54,530 bases of DNA from Mitsuaria sp. GD03876 (GTDB lineage: Bacteria; Pseudomonadota; Gammaproteobacteria; Burkholderiales; Burkholderiaceae_C): assembly GCF_029840635.1 (NCBI RefSeq), contig NZ_JAOCCU010000040.1:1-54530 (forward strand). The letters run 5' to 3'. This document shows, in pieces, positions 34,902 to 45,833 of the stretch. The position numbers and the translations under genes are program-made. Position 1 is the first letter of the stretch. Every line of letters begins with the position of its first letter. Under the pieces are notes generated by a model, which worked only from the letters and a program-made list of their open reading frames with translations, was not told where the DNA came from and did not search any database.

Positions 34902-36202
34902 GCGGCCAGGTCCTTGGAAGTCGTGCCCATCTCCAGCGTGGAGACGAAGCTGCGCCAGTGGCGGTCGGGTTCGTCGATGCGGAAACCGTAGAAGCTGCCC
35001 TGCTCGGTGTCCTTGCGGCGCACCGCCCGGCAGCTCACATGGGCGGTCTCGTTGTGGCCGAGCTCGATCTCGACGGTGCCGTCGACCTGCAGCGGCAGGT
35101 CGTGGTCGCACTCGGCCTGGAAGCCGTGCGCCGAGACCTCGATCACGTCCAGGTCGAAATGGCCCATCTGGCTGTCGTTGGCCGCGCGGATGTCCAGGTG
35201 GCCCGGGCAGCGGATCGAGTAGCGCGGGTACTGCCGCAGCGAGCGGCCCAGGTCCTGCCCGCCGCCGCTGAGCATCGGCAGCACGGCGCGGAACTGCGGG
35301 TCCTCGCGGTAGACCGACCACAGCAGCGCCTTCTTGCGGTCGTCCATCTGCGGGAAGACCGGCACCACGTGGTTGAAGAAGTGGTCCAGCAGCGCCGGCG
35401 TCATGACGGGGTCGTTGGTCGTGTGGAAGCGCCGCTCCGGCAGCCGGATGTTGGGCAGCCGGTGGCGGAAGAAGTAGTGGTGCAGGTTCTTCTCGGGCTT
35501 GCGGCCGCGGTAGGCGCGCTCGAACAGCGCGTCCGCCTCGTGCAGGTCCAGCGTCGCCCCGACGGCCGGCGCGCCGTTGGCGAAGTCGTACTCCGCCACC
35601 GTCTGCTCCTTGAGGCGGCGGAAGAACAGCAGCGCCTCGTAGAGCTCGATCTTGTCGGGGTTCACCGCGATCACCAGGTGCCGGGTATCGAAGTACTCGG
35701 TGCAGTACTGGTGCATGAACTTCATCAGCGGGAACAGGATCGCGCCGCCGGTCTTGCGGAACGCCGGCGCCACCGCCAGCGCCGAGATCTCGGCGATCTT
35801 GCCGCCCTTGGAGCGCACGCCCTCCAGGTCGAACACCGACTGCAGCGGGAAGCCGAAGACGCCCTCGCGCACCATCGAGATCGTGCCCACGACCACGCCG
35901 TCGTACTTGGCGCACAGCGTCGTCGTCGACGGCAGCGCGTGGTAGATCGTGACGCGCAGCCCGCTGGGGTCCGGTTTCATGAACCCGCTGCCGACGTAGG
36001 CGTCGTGCAGGATGCGGAAGCACGCGTCGAGCTCCTCCTGCGTGTCCGCCACCTTCAGCTCGAGCCGCTCGGACGGCGACGGGTCGCAGTCCACCATGCG
36101 TCGGTAGACGGCGAAGCGCAGCGGCTTCGGCATCGAGGAGAACAACCGCCGCATCCCCTGGTGGAGCTGCTTGCGGAGACTGGATCGTCGAATCTGGCTC
36201 AT
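34898..36202 (-). CDS. PEP-CTERM-associated FeeM-like acyltransferase fused to a PilZ-like domain
   Basis: A 434-residue two-domain protein. Residues 45-245 match the N-acyl amino acid synthase (FeeM)/exosortase-associated acyltransferase branch of GNAT: EELDACFRILHDAYVGSGFM, GTISMVREGVFGFPLQ, KIAEISALAVAPAFRKTGG and HLVIAVNPDKIELYEALLFF. Residues about 322-420 look like PilZ: RxxxR at 327-331 (RYSIR) and E-V-S-A-H-G at 355-360, where the usual Asp/Asn is Glu. This suggests acyl transfer controlled by cyclic di-GMP; substrate and binding are unproven. A GAGGGGA ribosome binding site precedes the start. Lies between prsT and a coupled protease. Confidence 0.82.
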   Translation of the reverse strand: MSQIRRSSLRKQLHQGMRRLFSSMPKPLRFAVYRRMVDCDPSPSERLELKVADTQEELDACFRILHDAYVGSGFMKPDPSGLRVTIYHALPSTTTLCAKYDGVVVGTISMVREGVFGFPLQSVFDLEGVRSKGGKIAEISALAVAPAFRKTGGAILFPLMKFMHQYCTEYFDTRHLVIAVNPDKIELYEALLFFRRLKEQTVAEYDFANGAPAVGATLDLHEADALFERAYRGRKPEKNLHHYFFRHRLPNIRLPERRFHTTNDPVMTPALLDHFFNHVVPVFPQMDDRKKALLWSVYREDPQFRAVLPMLSGGGQDLGRSLRQYPRYSIRCPGHLDIRAANDSQMGHFDLDVIEVSAHGFQAECDHDLPLQVDGTVEIELGHNETAHVSCRAVRRKDTEQGSFYGFRIDEPDRHWRSFVSTLEMGTTSKDLAA

Positions 36203-36275
36203 GACCGTCCCCTCCCCGGGCGCGGTGATGCCGCCTCTCGCCCCGCCGCGGCGGCCGACCTCTCGGTCGCCGGCC

Positions 36276-39164
36276 TCAACGGATCGCGGCCTGCAGCTTG
36301 CGCACCTCGGCTTGTTGCTCGAAATTCGGTCCCAAATCCGCGAGGCGCTTCAATTCCGCCTCGGCGTCGCCCTTGTTGCCGCCGGCCACGTACAGCTGCG
36401 CCAGGCGCAGGCGGTACGCGGGCACGGTCGGCGCCTGCTTGACGGCTTCCTTCTGCACTTCGATCGCCTTGGCCGTCTGTCCTTTGGCGGCGAGGGCCTC
36501 GGCCAACGTGTCCATGTAGGGCGGCACGTTGGGTCGCAGCTTCGTCGCTTGCTCGGCAAATTTCAAGCCATCGTCGGCCTTGCCGGTGCGCAGCCGCAGC
36601 CAGGCGATGTTGTTGAGCGCCGCGGCATTCTGGGGATTGACGGCCAGCACCGCCTGGTAGCGCTGCTCGGCCTCGGCGTTGCGGCCGGCGTTCAGCGCCA
36701 CGTCGCCCAGGTGGTACAGGAACAGCTCGTCCGTCTTGTACCGCGCGGTGTACGCCGCGGCATAGCGCTCGGCCTCGTCGCGCTTGCCGCTCTCGACCAG
36801 CGCGCCGTGCAGCGCGATGGCCAGCTCGGTGTTGGCCACGGTGGCGCCGGCGTCCGCCGCCAGCTGGTCGGCCTTGCGGTAGGCCGCGACCGCGCCCGGC
36901 AGGTCCTTGCGGGCGCGGGCGATGTCGCCCTCGAGCTTCCAGCCCAGGCCGAACTTCGGATGCGCCGCCTGCAGGCCCTTGGCCGTGGCCAGCGCCAGGT
37001 CGATCTTGCCGATCTGCAGCGACTTCTCCACCACCTGGCGCGCCAGGTCCGCGTCGCCCGGGGCGATGGCCTGGGCGCGCTTGAGCGCCGCGGCGGCCGC
37101 CTCCTTGTCGCCGGCGCGCTGGTGCAGGTCGGCCAGGCGCAGCGGGCCCAGCGGCGAGCGCGGCTGCAGCGTCGCGACCTTGTTGAAGCTGCTGATCGCC
37201 TGCTGCCGGTCGCCGGTGGCCGCCTGGACCTGGCCCAGCAGGTCGACCAGCGACGGGTTGTCCGGGCTGGCGGTGACGCCCTCCTGGGCCACCGACATCG
37301 CGTTCTTGAAGTCCTTCTTCTCCATCAGCAGCCCGACGGCCGCCTGGCGCGGCGTCGCGTCGTCGGGATGCTGCTTCGCGAGCTCGGTCAGGCGCTTGAT
37401 CGCCACGTCCGGCTCGATCAGCTTGTGCGTCAGCTTCAGGCCCATGATGGCCATCTCGGCGCGCAGGTTCTTCGGATCGGCCTTGAGCACCGTCTCGTAG
37501 CGCTTGACGGCGTCCTCGGCCTTGCGGTCCTGCAGGTCCATCGACGACAGGCTGTTGGCCGCGGTCATCGAGCCCGGCTCGCGCTTGACCGCCTCGTCGA
37601 AGGCCGCGCGCGCGCCGGCGCGATCGCCGCGCAGCAGCGCCATGCGGCCGCGCAGCTCGGGCGCGGTCGCCGTCTTGGGTTCCTTCTTCTCGAGCGCGGC
37701 GATCGCCTGCGTCGCGGCGTCGTAGTCCTTCTTGCGCACCAGCACGCTGATCAGCGCGATGTCGGCGACGACGCCCTTGTCCTCGGCCGCCAGCTTGCGC
37801 AGCGCGGCCATGCCGGCCGGCTCCTGGCCCTTCTGGATCTGGCCCAGCGCCAGCGCGACGCGGCTGCGGGTGTCGTTCGGGTTGGCCTCGGCGGCGCGCG
37901 ACAGGAAGCGCTCGGCATCGGCGCCCTGCCCCTGCTTGAGCCGGATCTCGGCGGCCAGCGCCAGCGCCTCGGCCGACGGGGTCTTGGCGTCGAGCGCCGG
38001 CTGCAGCGTCGCCAGCGCCTGGTCGGTGTCGCCGCCGCGCAGCTGCAGCTGCGCCAGCGCCACGCGCGCCGGCTGGGCGTCGGGCCAGCCCTGGATCAAC
38101 TTGCCGAAATGCGCCTCGGCCTGGCGCAGGTCGCCGTTGGCCTGCGCGACGCGGCCGGCCAGGAACAGCGCGCGCTCGTTGTTCGGCGCCACCTTCAGCA
38201 GCGCCTGCGTCAGCTCGGTCGCCTCCTTGACCTGGCCGCCGTCGAGCGCGAACACCGCGGCGTAGTAGAAGGTCTGCGCATGCTGCGGCGCGGCCGCCTT
38301 CATCGCGTTGAGCGCCTCCTTGGCGCCGGCCTTGTCGCCGGTGCGCATCAGCTGGTTGATCAGGCCCGCGTGCGCGGCGACCAGCTTCTTGTCGAACTCC
38401 AGCGCCTTGCGGTAGCTGGCGATCGATTCGGCCGGCGGCGCCTCGGCCAGCACCTGCAGCTCGCCCTTGAGCGCCCAGGCCTCGGCCGACTTCGGCGCCT
38501 TGGCCAGCAGCTGGTCGACTTCCTCGCGCGCCTGGGGCAGCTTGCCCTCGCTGGTCAGCAGCCGCAGGTGGACCAGCCGCACCGGCGTGCTGTCCGGCGC
38601 GGCGCGCAGCGCGGCGTCGGCGGCGCGGCGCGCCTCGGGCATCTTCTGCTTGGCGATGAAGGCGCCAACCAGCGTCGTCTGCAGGTCGGCCTCGTCGGCG
38701 GCGGTCTGCAGGTGGCGGTTGCCGAACTGGCCCAGCAGCTCGTCGACCTTGCCCTGCATCAGCAGCAGCCGCGCCTGCAGCGCCGCCAGCGCGTCGCCGC
38801 CGAAGCCCTGCGCGCGGGCCTTGTCGGCCTCGATCGCGGCGCCGGCGGTGTCGCCGCTGTCCAGCAGCGCGCGGGCCAGCAGGTAACGCGCCTCGGCCAG
38901 CGACTCGTCCTTCTGCAAGGCGTTCTTCAGCTGGATGATCGCGCCCTTGTTGTCCTTCTTGTCCAGGTGCTCCTTGGCGGACTTGAGCAGGTCCTGCGCC
39001 GATTCGCCGAAGCAGCCGGCCAGCAGCAGCGCCGAGCCCAGCGCCAGCGCGGTCGCGCCCTGGCGCAGCGCGCCGCGGCCGCGGCGCGGGGTGGCGGCGG
39101 ACGTGGCGCCGGCGGACGTGGCCAGGGGCCCGGTCTCGTTGTCGTGCTCAGGCTTGCGGGACAT
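36276..39164 (-). CDS. prsT: XrtA/PEP-CTERM system TPR-repeat lipoprotein PrsT
   Basis: A 962-residue lipoprotein made almost entirely of tetratricopeptide repeats. The lipobox LAGC places the lipidated Cys at residue 51 after an unusually long N-terminal cytoplasmic segment (1-33). TPR units recur from about residue 58 (LLKSAKEHLDKKDNKGAIIQLKNALQKDESLAEARYLLARALLDSGD) to the C-terminus. Length and position match PrsT of the PEP-CTERM/XrtA exopolysaccharide systems, where it is thought to scaffold polymer export or assembly. It follows prsR by 98 bases on the same strand. Confidence 0.93.
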   Translation of the reverse strand: MSRKPEHDNETGPLATSAGATSAATPRRGRGALRQGATALALGSALLLAGCFGESAQDLLKSAKEHLDKKDNKGAIIQLKNALQKDESLAEARYLLARALLDSGDTAGAAIEADKARAQGFGGDALAALQARLLLMQGKVDELLGQFGNRHLQTAADEADLQTTLVGAFIAKQKMPEARRAADAALRAAPDSTPVRLVHLRLLTSEGKLPQAREEVDQLLAKAPKSAEAWALKGELQVLAEAPPAESIASYRKALEFDKKLVAAHAGLINQLMRTGDKAGAKEALNAMKAAAPQHAQTFYYAAVFALDGGQVKEATELTQALLKVAPNNERALFLAGRVAQANGDLRQAEAHFGKLIQGWPDAQPARVALAQLQLRGGDTDQALATLQPALDAKTPSAEALALAAEIRLKQGQGADAERFLSRAAEANPNDTRSRVALALGQIQKGQEPAGMAALRKLAAEDKGVVADIALISVLVRKKDYDAATQAIAALEKKEPKTATAPELRGRMALLRGDRAGARAAFDEAVKREPGSMTAANSLSSMDLQDRKAEDAVKRYETVLKADPKNLRAEMAIMGLKLTHKLIEPDVAIKRLTELAKQHPDDATPRQAAVGLLMEKKDFKNAMSVAQEGVTASPDNPSLVDLLGQVQAATGDRQQAISSFNKVATLQPRSPLGPLRLADLHQRAGDKEAAAAALKRAQAIAPGDADLARQVVEKSLQIGKIDLALATAKGLQAAHPKFGLGWKLEGDIARARKDLPGAVAAYRKADQLAADAGATVANTELAIALHGALVESGKRDEAERYAAAYTARYKTDELFLYHLGDVALNAGRNAEAEQRYQAVLAVNPQNAAALNNIAWLRLRTGKADDGLKFAEQATKLRPNVPPYMDTLAEALAAKGQTAKAIEVQKEAVKQAPTVPAYRLRLAQLYVAGGNKGDAEAELKRLADLGPNFEQQAEVRKLQAAIR

Positions 39165-39262
39165 GCGTGTCTCTTTCGCTGTCGGGGGTGGATCGGGGAG
39201 ATCGGGAGCGATCGGGAGGAATCGGTGGAGGAGCCGCGGCGCCGCCGGGAACAGCGGCCCGC

Positions 39263-40623
<1,361 letters not shown>

Positions 40624-40627
<4 letters not shown>

Positions 40628-42762
40628 CGCGCCTCCACCAGGCCGGCGTCGCTGCCCGACTGGGCGAAAAACAGCGGCAGCAAGATGGTGACCTTGGTGC
40701 CTCGTCCGGGCGCGCTTTCCACGTTGATCTTCCCCCCTAGTTCCTGCAGGTACTGGTAGCTCTCGTAGGCGCCGATGCCCATGCCCGCCGCCTTCGTCGT
40801 CTGGAACGGCTTGAACAGCCGCTGCTCGATGAACTCCTGCGACATGCCGCAGCCAGTATCTTCCACTTCCACCTGCGCGTGGCTGCCCACGCGCTGCAGC
40901 CGCATCGCGACGCGGCCGTCGATCGGCGTGGCGTCCAGCGCGTTCTGCACGACGTGGCCGAGCACGCGCTCGATGCGTTCCTCATGGCCGCGCGCGCTGA
41001 CCTCGTCGCGCAGCTCCAGCTCCAGCGCGCGGCCCTTGCTGACGGCCGCCGCGGCCAGCCGCCGCGCGATCGCCGTCAGCGCCACGCCGCCGGCGCTGCC
41101 GTGATGGGGCTTGTCGCCCTCGCGCAATTGCAGCATCAGCTGGCGCATCTTCTCCAGCGAGTTTTCCACCGTGTCCAGCATGTCCTGCTGGAACTCCGGG
41201 TTGTCGCGCAGCCGCTTGGCGTTCTTCATCATCAGCGACAGCTGCGTGACGATGTTCTTGAGGTCGTGCACGACGAAGGCCGACATGCGGTTGAAGGCCT
41301 CGAACTTGCGCGCCTCCAGCAGCGCCTCGGCCGCCTGCATCTGCGCCAGGTAGCTGGCCGCCTGCTGGGCCGCGGTGCGCAGCAGGTCGCGCACTTCCCA
41401 GTCCAGCTCGAGCCGCGTGCGCGGCTGGCCCAGGATCACCCAGCCGGTCAGCGCGCCGGCGTTGATCAGCGGGACCAGCAGCCAGTGGCGCGCGTCCGCG
41501 GCGAGCGCGTCGGGCAGCGGCGCGTGCTCGTAGGCGCCGGCGTCGCGGCGCCATTCGTCCAGGTCGACGATCCAGGCCCGCTCGCGCAGCAGCCGCAGCA
41601 GCGCGGCGTCGGCCACCAGCGGCTGGCGGTCGTCGTTGAGGTTCCAGCGCGCGGCCTGCTGGTACTCGTCGCCGGCGCCGGTGGCCGGCGCGCGGCGCAG
41701 CCACAACGCCCCGGACGGGCTCTCCACCAGGTGCGCCAGGCCGCGGATCACCGATTCGCCCAGCTCCGCCGGCGACGCGCTGGCCGACAGCATCGCGGTG
41801 AAGCGCAGCCATTCCTGCCGGTAGTCGTAGCGGTAGCTGAAGAAATGCTTGCTGATGTAGACGCGCAGCTTGGCCCGCAGCGAGCCCGACAGGCCCATCG
41901 TCAGCAGCGCCATCACGCCCACGGCCAGCAGCACCTGCTGCAGCGCGCGGCCCCATTCGCCGCCGGTGTAGCGCACGTAGTAGCCGATGCCGGACACGCC
42001 CAGCAGGTACACGCCCACGATCAGCAGCGTGGCCGAATGGAAGGCGGCGGTGCGCGAGACGTGGAGCTTGTCCAGCCACTTCTTGTGGCGGCGGCTGGCC
42101 AGCCACAGCAGCGGCACGGCCAGGCTGTGCACCGCCGCGCGCACGCTCAGCGCGTCGCCGTCGAACTGCTGGAACAGCGAGGCCTGCGAGAACACGAACA
42201 CGTCGAACGCGAAGACCGCGCCCAGGCCCAGGCAGACCGGCTTGGCGTTCCAGCGCGCGTCGCTGTGGATGTTGCGCAGCATCTGCTCGAGCAGCACCAG
42301 CCCGAAGATGCCCAGGCCCAGCCAGGCCATCGTCAGCGGGCGCTGCATCTCGGTCAGCGGCGCGTCGCCCCAGTAGCGCCACAGCGGCAGCGCCACGGCC
42401 GTGGCCACGCCGGCCCAGGCCAGCGCCTGCAGCGGGCGCGCGACGCCGGCGCTGCGCGGCCGGCCGTCGTCGCCGCGCGATTCGATCAGGGCCAGGATGA
42501 AGGAGAACCAGGCGCCGTAGCGCAGCGCGTCGCACACCGGCAGCAGCACCAGCGCGGGCCACTGGCGGTCGGCCAGCCAGCCCTGCTCGACCGCGGCGTC
42601 AAGCGCGGCCCACAGCGCGCTGAGCAGCAGCGCGGCCTCGAGCCGCAGCGCGCGGCGCCGGTGCTGGCCGAACTGGGGCAGCACCACGACCGCCAGGGCC
42701 AGGTGCGCCAATACCGCGACGATCCCCGACGCGGCGCCGAGGCTCAAGGCGTGTTCCCACAT
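40624..42762 (-). CDS. prsK: PEP-CTERM system histidine kinase PrsK
   Basis: A 712-residue membrane kinase. About eight to nine predicted spans fill residues 1-290, followed by a GAF-like domain (about 310-480) and a kinase core. The phospho-acceptor is His in FVVHDLKNIVTQLSLMMKNAKRL; the ATP-binding domain has the N-box VLGHVVQNALDATP, G1 VEDTGCGM and G2 GMGIGAYESYQYLQELGG. It phosphorylates PrsR, whose start overlaps its stop by ATGA. Located 87 bases after the sugar transferase gene. Confidence 0.95.
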
Positions 42763-42848
42763 GGGTCAGGGTCCCGGCGCGCGCGCCGCGGTCTGCGAGG
42801 ACGGACGCGGGCGCGGAACGCGGGGAGCGGGATGCTCCGACGCCGCGC

Positions 42849-44228
42849 TCAGCGCGCCCCCCGGCCCGTCAGGACCACGGCCACCGTCTCGAGCATGATC
42901 AGCAGGTCGAGGAACAGCGTGTGGTTCTTGACGTAGTACAGGTCGTACTGGAGCTTCTCCAGCGAATCCTCGATGGTCGAGCCGTATTCGTAGCGGACCT
43001 GCGCCCAGCCGGTCACGCCCGGCTTGACGCTGTGGCGCACCGCGTAATACGGGATCTGCGCCACCAGCTCGTCGACGAAGAACGGCCGCTCCGGACGCGG
43101 GCCGACCATGCTCATCTCGCCGCGCAGCACGTTGATCAGCTGCGGCAGCTCGTCGATGCGGACCTTGCGGATGAAGTTGCCGACGCGGGTGACGCGGGCG
43201 TCGTTCTTGGTCGCCCACTGGGGGCGGCCGTCCTTCTCGGCGTCGTTGCGCATGCTGCGGAACTTGATCACCTTGAAGGTCGCGCCGTTCAGGCCCACGC
43301 GCTCCTGCGTGTAGAAGACGCCGCCGGGCGATTCCAGCTTGATCAGCAGCGCGGTGACCGCCATGATCGGCGCGGTCGCCACCAGCAGCACCAGCGAGGA
43401 CACCAGGTCGAAGACGCGCTTGACGGCGCTGCGCAGCACGCCCTGGTTGAAGCCGTCGCCGAAGATCAGCCAGCCGGCGTGGACGTGGCTGATCTTGATC
43501 TGCGCCAGCGTCTTCTCGAAGTAGGTGGCCAGGTCCACGACGCGGATGCCGTAGAGCTTGCAGTCCAGCAGCTGGCGCAGCGGCATGGAGCCGCCCCGGC
43601 GCTCGGACAGCGCCACGACGATCTCGTCCACGCCCAGGCGCATCGCGGCGTCGGTCAGGCTTTCGCCGGCGGCCAGCAGCTCGTGCGCGGGGACCTGCGG
43701 ATCGACCTCGTTGGGGCCCGGCAGGAAACCGACGATCTGCGCGTGCGGGTCGGCGGCGCGCAGGCTCTCGCTGACGGCCAGCGCGGCGTGGCCGCTGCCG
43801 AAGATCAGGATCTTGGTGCGGCCCGCGCCCTGGGCGCCGGAGTGCGCGGCGTAGACGCGGTGCACCATCACCAGCGCCACGGCCAGCATCGCGGTGGTGG
43901 TCAGCAGGTCGCGGTGGGAGACGGTCGCGGGGATCAGGCTGAACAGGCCGTAGGCCAGCGGCAGGCCGATCAGCAGCGCGAACAGCGCGCGGGCGCAGGA
44001 CTGCGTCAGCGAGCGCTTGTGGGATTGGGAGTAGAGGCCCGAGGCCGAGTTGATGACGAACATGCCGCCGGCCAGGGACAGGCCGTAGGACGCCGCGAAG
44101 CTCATCATGTGATCGCTGGTGCCCTGGCTCAGCGCGACCGCGAACACCGCCGCCACGATCAGGCCCAGGTCGAAGAGCACCTGGATCAGGGTACGACGAT
44201 GGAGGTAGTGGTTAAAGATTCGAATCAT
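42849..44228 (-). CDS. XrtA/PEP-CTERM system sugar transferase (initiating glycosyltransferase)
   Basis: A 459-residue polyisoprenyl-phosphate sugar-1-phosphate transferase of the PEP-CTERM-associated type. N-terminal membrane region (four spans, about 8-130), a nucleotide-fold region (KILIFGSGHAALAVSESL) and a C-terminal WcaJ-like catalytic domain after a span at about 280-300 (RVFDLVSSLVLLVATAPIMAV) with KFRSMRNDAE, IDELPQLINVLRGEMSMVGPRPERP and the end DLYYVKNHTLFLDLLIMLETVAVVL. It puts the first sugar on undecaprenyl phosphate to start exopolysaccharide repeat units. The start is MIRIFNHYLHRR, with GGGGACGGG before it. First gene of the minus-strand cluster. Confidence 0.94.
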   Translation of the reverse strand: MIRIFNHYLHRRTLIQVLFDLGLIVAAVFAVALSQGTSDHMMSFAASYGLSLAGGMFVINSASGLYSQSHKRSLTQSCARALFALLIGLPLAYGLFSLIPATVSHRDLLTTTAMLAVALVMVHRVYAAHSGAQGAGRTKILIFGSGHAALAVSESLRAADPHAQIVGFLPGPNEVDPQVPAHELLAAGESLTDAAMRLGVDEIVVALSERRGGSMPLRQLLDCKLYGIRVVDLATYFEKTLAQIKISHVHAGWLIFGDGFNQGVLRSAVKRVFDLVSSLVLLVATAPIMAVTALLIKLESPGGVFYTQERVGLNGATFKVIKFRSMRNDAEKDGRPQWATKNDARVTRVGNFIRKVRIDELPQLINVLRGEMSMVGPRPERPFFVDELVAQIPYYAVRHSVKPGVTGWAQVRYEYGSTIEDSLEKLQYDLYYVKNHTLFLDLLIMLETVAVVLTGRGAR

Positions 44229-44638
44229 GCCCGTCCCCAAAGCTGGTCACGGCATCCTCGGAGGATGCTCTCGCCGACCCGGGTGAACCTCTCAGACCGC
44301 TCGCCGCGAACGCCTTGGCCTCCAGGGGAGGCCCGGTTCGCTGCGGGGGGCATCATGCCTCCCACCCCCAGGCTTGAAAGCCCCCTGTTTGCAGGGGCGT
44401 CCGCCTTGCAATCCGACTCGGTTGAACCCGGTCCGGCGAGCGCCGCCGGATCCCCGAATCGATCCCGCGGCACGTCGACGGGGGCCATTGTCTGTAGGCC
44501 CCGGGAGGTGCAAACCCCCTGACTGAATGCTTTCAGGGGCTCTCGTGCGGGAATGCACGCGAGTGAGGGGGTGATCCCTCGATCAGGGGACAGGGCGATG
44601 TCGTCCCGACGTCGCGCTGTCAGAGAGAAAGCGTGAAA
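44229..44638 (-). promoter_or_regulatory. long hairpin-rich leader/promoter region of the sugar transferase gene
   Basis: About 410 bases with no gene. It holds four clear inverted repeats: GCATCCTC-G-GAGGATGC (44252-44268), GGCCTCC-AGG-GGAGGCC (44317-44333), CCCCTG-TTTG-CAGGGG (44382-44397) and CCCCTGA-N10-TCAGGGG (44516-44539). The last two share the CCCCTG/CAGGGG arms. They may be binding sites of a regulator such as PrsR or parts of a structured 5' untranslated region. I found no convincing sigma-54 -24/-12 element. Confidence 0.5.
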
Positions 44639-44663
44639 GAAAAACGCCCACCGAAGTGGGCGT
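44639..44663 (-). terminator. intrinsic terminator after the branched-chain amino acid binding protein
   Basis: On the minus strand: ACGCCCAC-TTCG-GTGGGCGT, an 8-bp stem with a stable UUCG tetraloop, followed by TTTTTC. It lies 28 bases after the stop codon of the substrate-binding protein and separates it from the exopolysaccharide leader. Confidence 0.93.
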
Positions 44664-44690
44664 TCCTCTACCTTGCAGCGCCTGTCTAAA

Positions 44691-45833
44691 TCAGCGCACG
44701 ACCGCGAGTTGCTCGCGGTTGCCACCCTTGTAGGTGTACAGCGTCAGCGCGCCGTTCTTGATGTCGCCCTTGGCGTCGAACGCGATCTTGCCGGTCACGC
44801 CGTTGTAATCCGAGGTCTTGGCCAGCACGGGCAGGTAGACCTTGGGATCGGCGGACTTGGCCTTGACCATCGCGTCGACCATCACGTTGACCGCGTCATA
44901 GACGTACGGGGCGTAGATCTGGACCTCGACCTTGTACTTGTCCTTGAACTTGGTCTTGAAGGCGTCGAGCGACTTCTTCGACTCGCCTTCCACGCCGCCG
45001 GCTTCCGCGCAGACGACCTGGCTGTCGGCGATCGTGCCGGCGGACAGCTTGGGCAGTTCGGCCGTGCAGATGCCGTCGCCGCCCATGAACTTGGCCTCGA
45101 TGCCCAGCTGCTTCATCTGGCGCAGCATCGGGCCGGCCACGGCGTCCATGCCGCCGAAGAAGACGACGTCGGGCTTCTTGCCCTTCAGGGAGGTCAGGAT
45201 GGCGGTGAAGTCCGTGGCCTTGTCGTTGGTGAACTCGCGGCCGACGACCTTGCCGCCGGCGGCCTTGACGCCCTTCTCGAACTCGTCGGCGACGCCCTGG
45301 CCGTAGGCGGTGCGGTCGTCGATGACGGCGATGGACTTGCCCTTGAGCTGCGTCACGGCGTACTTGCCCAGCGTGCCGCCCAGGTGCACGTCATCGGCCA
45401 CCACGCGGAACGCGGTCTTGTAGCCGTTGCGGGTGTACTTGGGGTTGGTCGCCGAGGGCGAGATCTGCGGGATGCCGGCGTCGCTGTAGATCTTGGACGC
45501 GGGAATGGTCGTGCCCGAGTTCAGGTGGCCGATCACGCCGTTGACCTTGGAGTCGACCAGCTTCTGCGCCGCGGCCGTGCCCTGCTTCGGATCGCCGGCG
45601 TCGTCTTCGGCCAGCAGCTCGAACTTGACCTTCTTGCCGCCGATCGTCACGCCCTTGGCGTTGAGTTCGTCGATGGCCATCTTGGCGCCCAGTTCATTGT
45701 CCTTGCCCAGGTGCGCGATGGCGCCGCTGGTCGGACCCACGTGGCCGATCTTGACCACCGCGTCCTGCGCCATGGCGGCGCCGCTCACGGTAATGGCGAT
45801 TGCGCCCACGATCACATTCAGCTTGGATTGCAT
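44691..45833 (-). CDS. branched-chain amino acid ABC transporter substrate-binding protein
   Basis: A 380-residue periplasmic binding protein of the LivJ/LivK type. Signal peptide at 1-22 (KLNVIVGAIAITVSGAAMA), then VVKIGHVGPTSGAIAHLGKDNELGAKMAIDELNAKG, VIGHLNSGTTIPASKIYSDAGIPQISPSATNP and AVIDDRTAYGQGVADEF, all family landmarks. It delivers Leu/Ile/Val or related ligands to an inner-membrane ABC importer whose genes are not adjacent. GGAGG precedes the ATG and an intrinsic terminator follows, so it is a single-gene transcript, as is common for highly expressed binding proteins. Confidence 0.95.
   Translation of the reverse strand: MQSKLNVIVGAIAITVSGAAMAQDAVVKIGHVGPTSGAIAHLGKDNELGAKMAIDELNAKGVTIGGKKVKFELLAEDDAGDPKQGTAAAQKLVDSKVNGVIGHLNSGTTIPASKIYSDAGIPQISPSATNPKYTRNGYKTAFRVVADDVHLGGTLGKYAVTQLKGKSIAVIDDRTAYGQGVADEFEKGVKAAGGKVVGREFTNDKATDFTAILTSLKGKKPDVVFFGGMDAVAGPMLRQMKQLGIEAKFMGGDGICTAELPKLSAGTIADSQVVCAEAGGVEGESKKSLDAFKTKFKDKYKVEVQIYAPYVYDAVNVMVDAMVKAKSADPKVYLPVLAKTSDYNGVTGKIAFDAKGDIKNGALTLYTYKGGNREQLAVVR

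Noticed and set aside
44229-44638. A sigma-54 promoter for the sugar transferase gene.
   Set aside because: TTGCA-like -12 elements occur, but none has GG at the matching -24 position, so no site is called.
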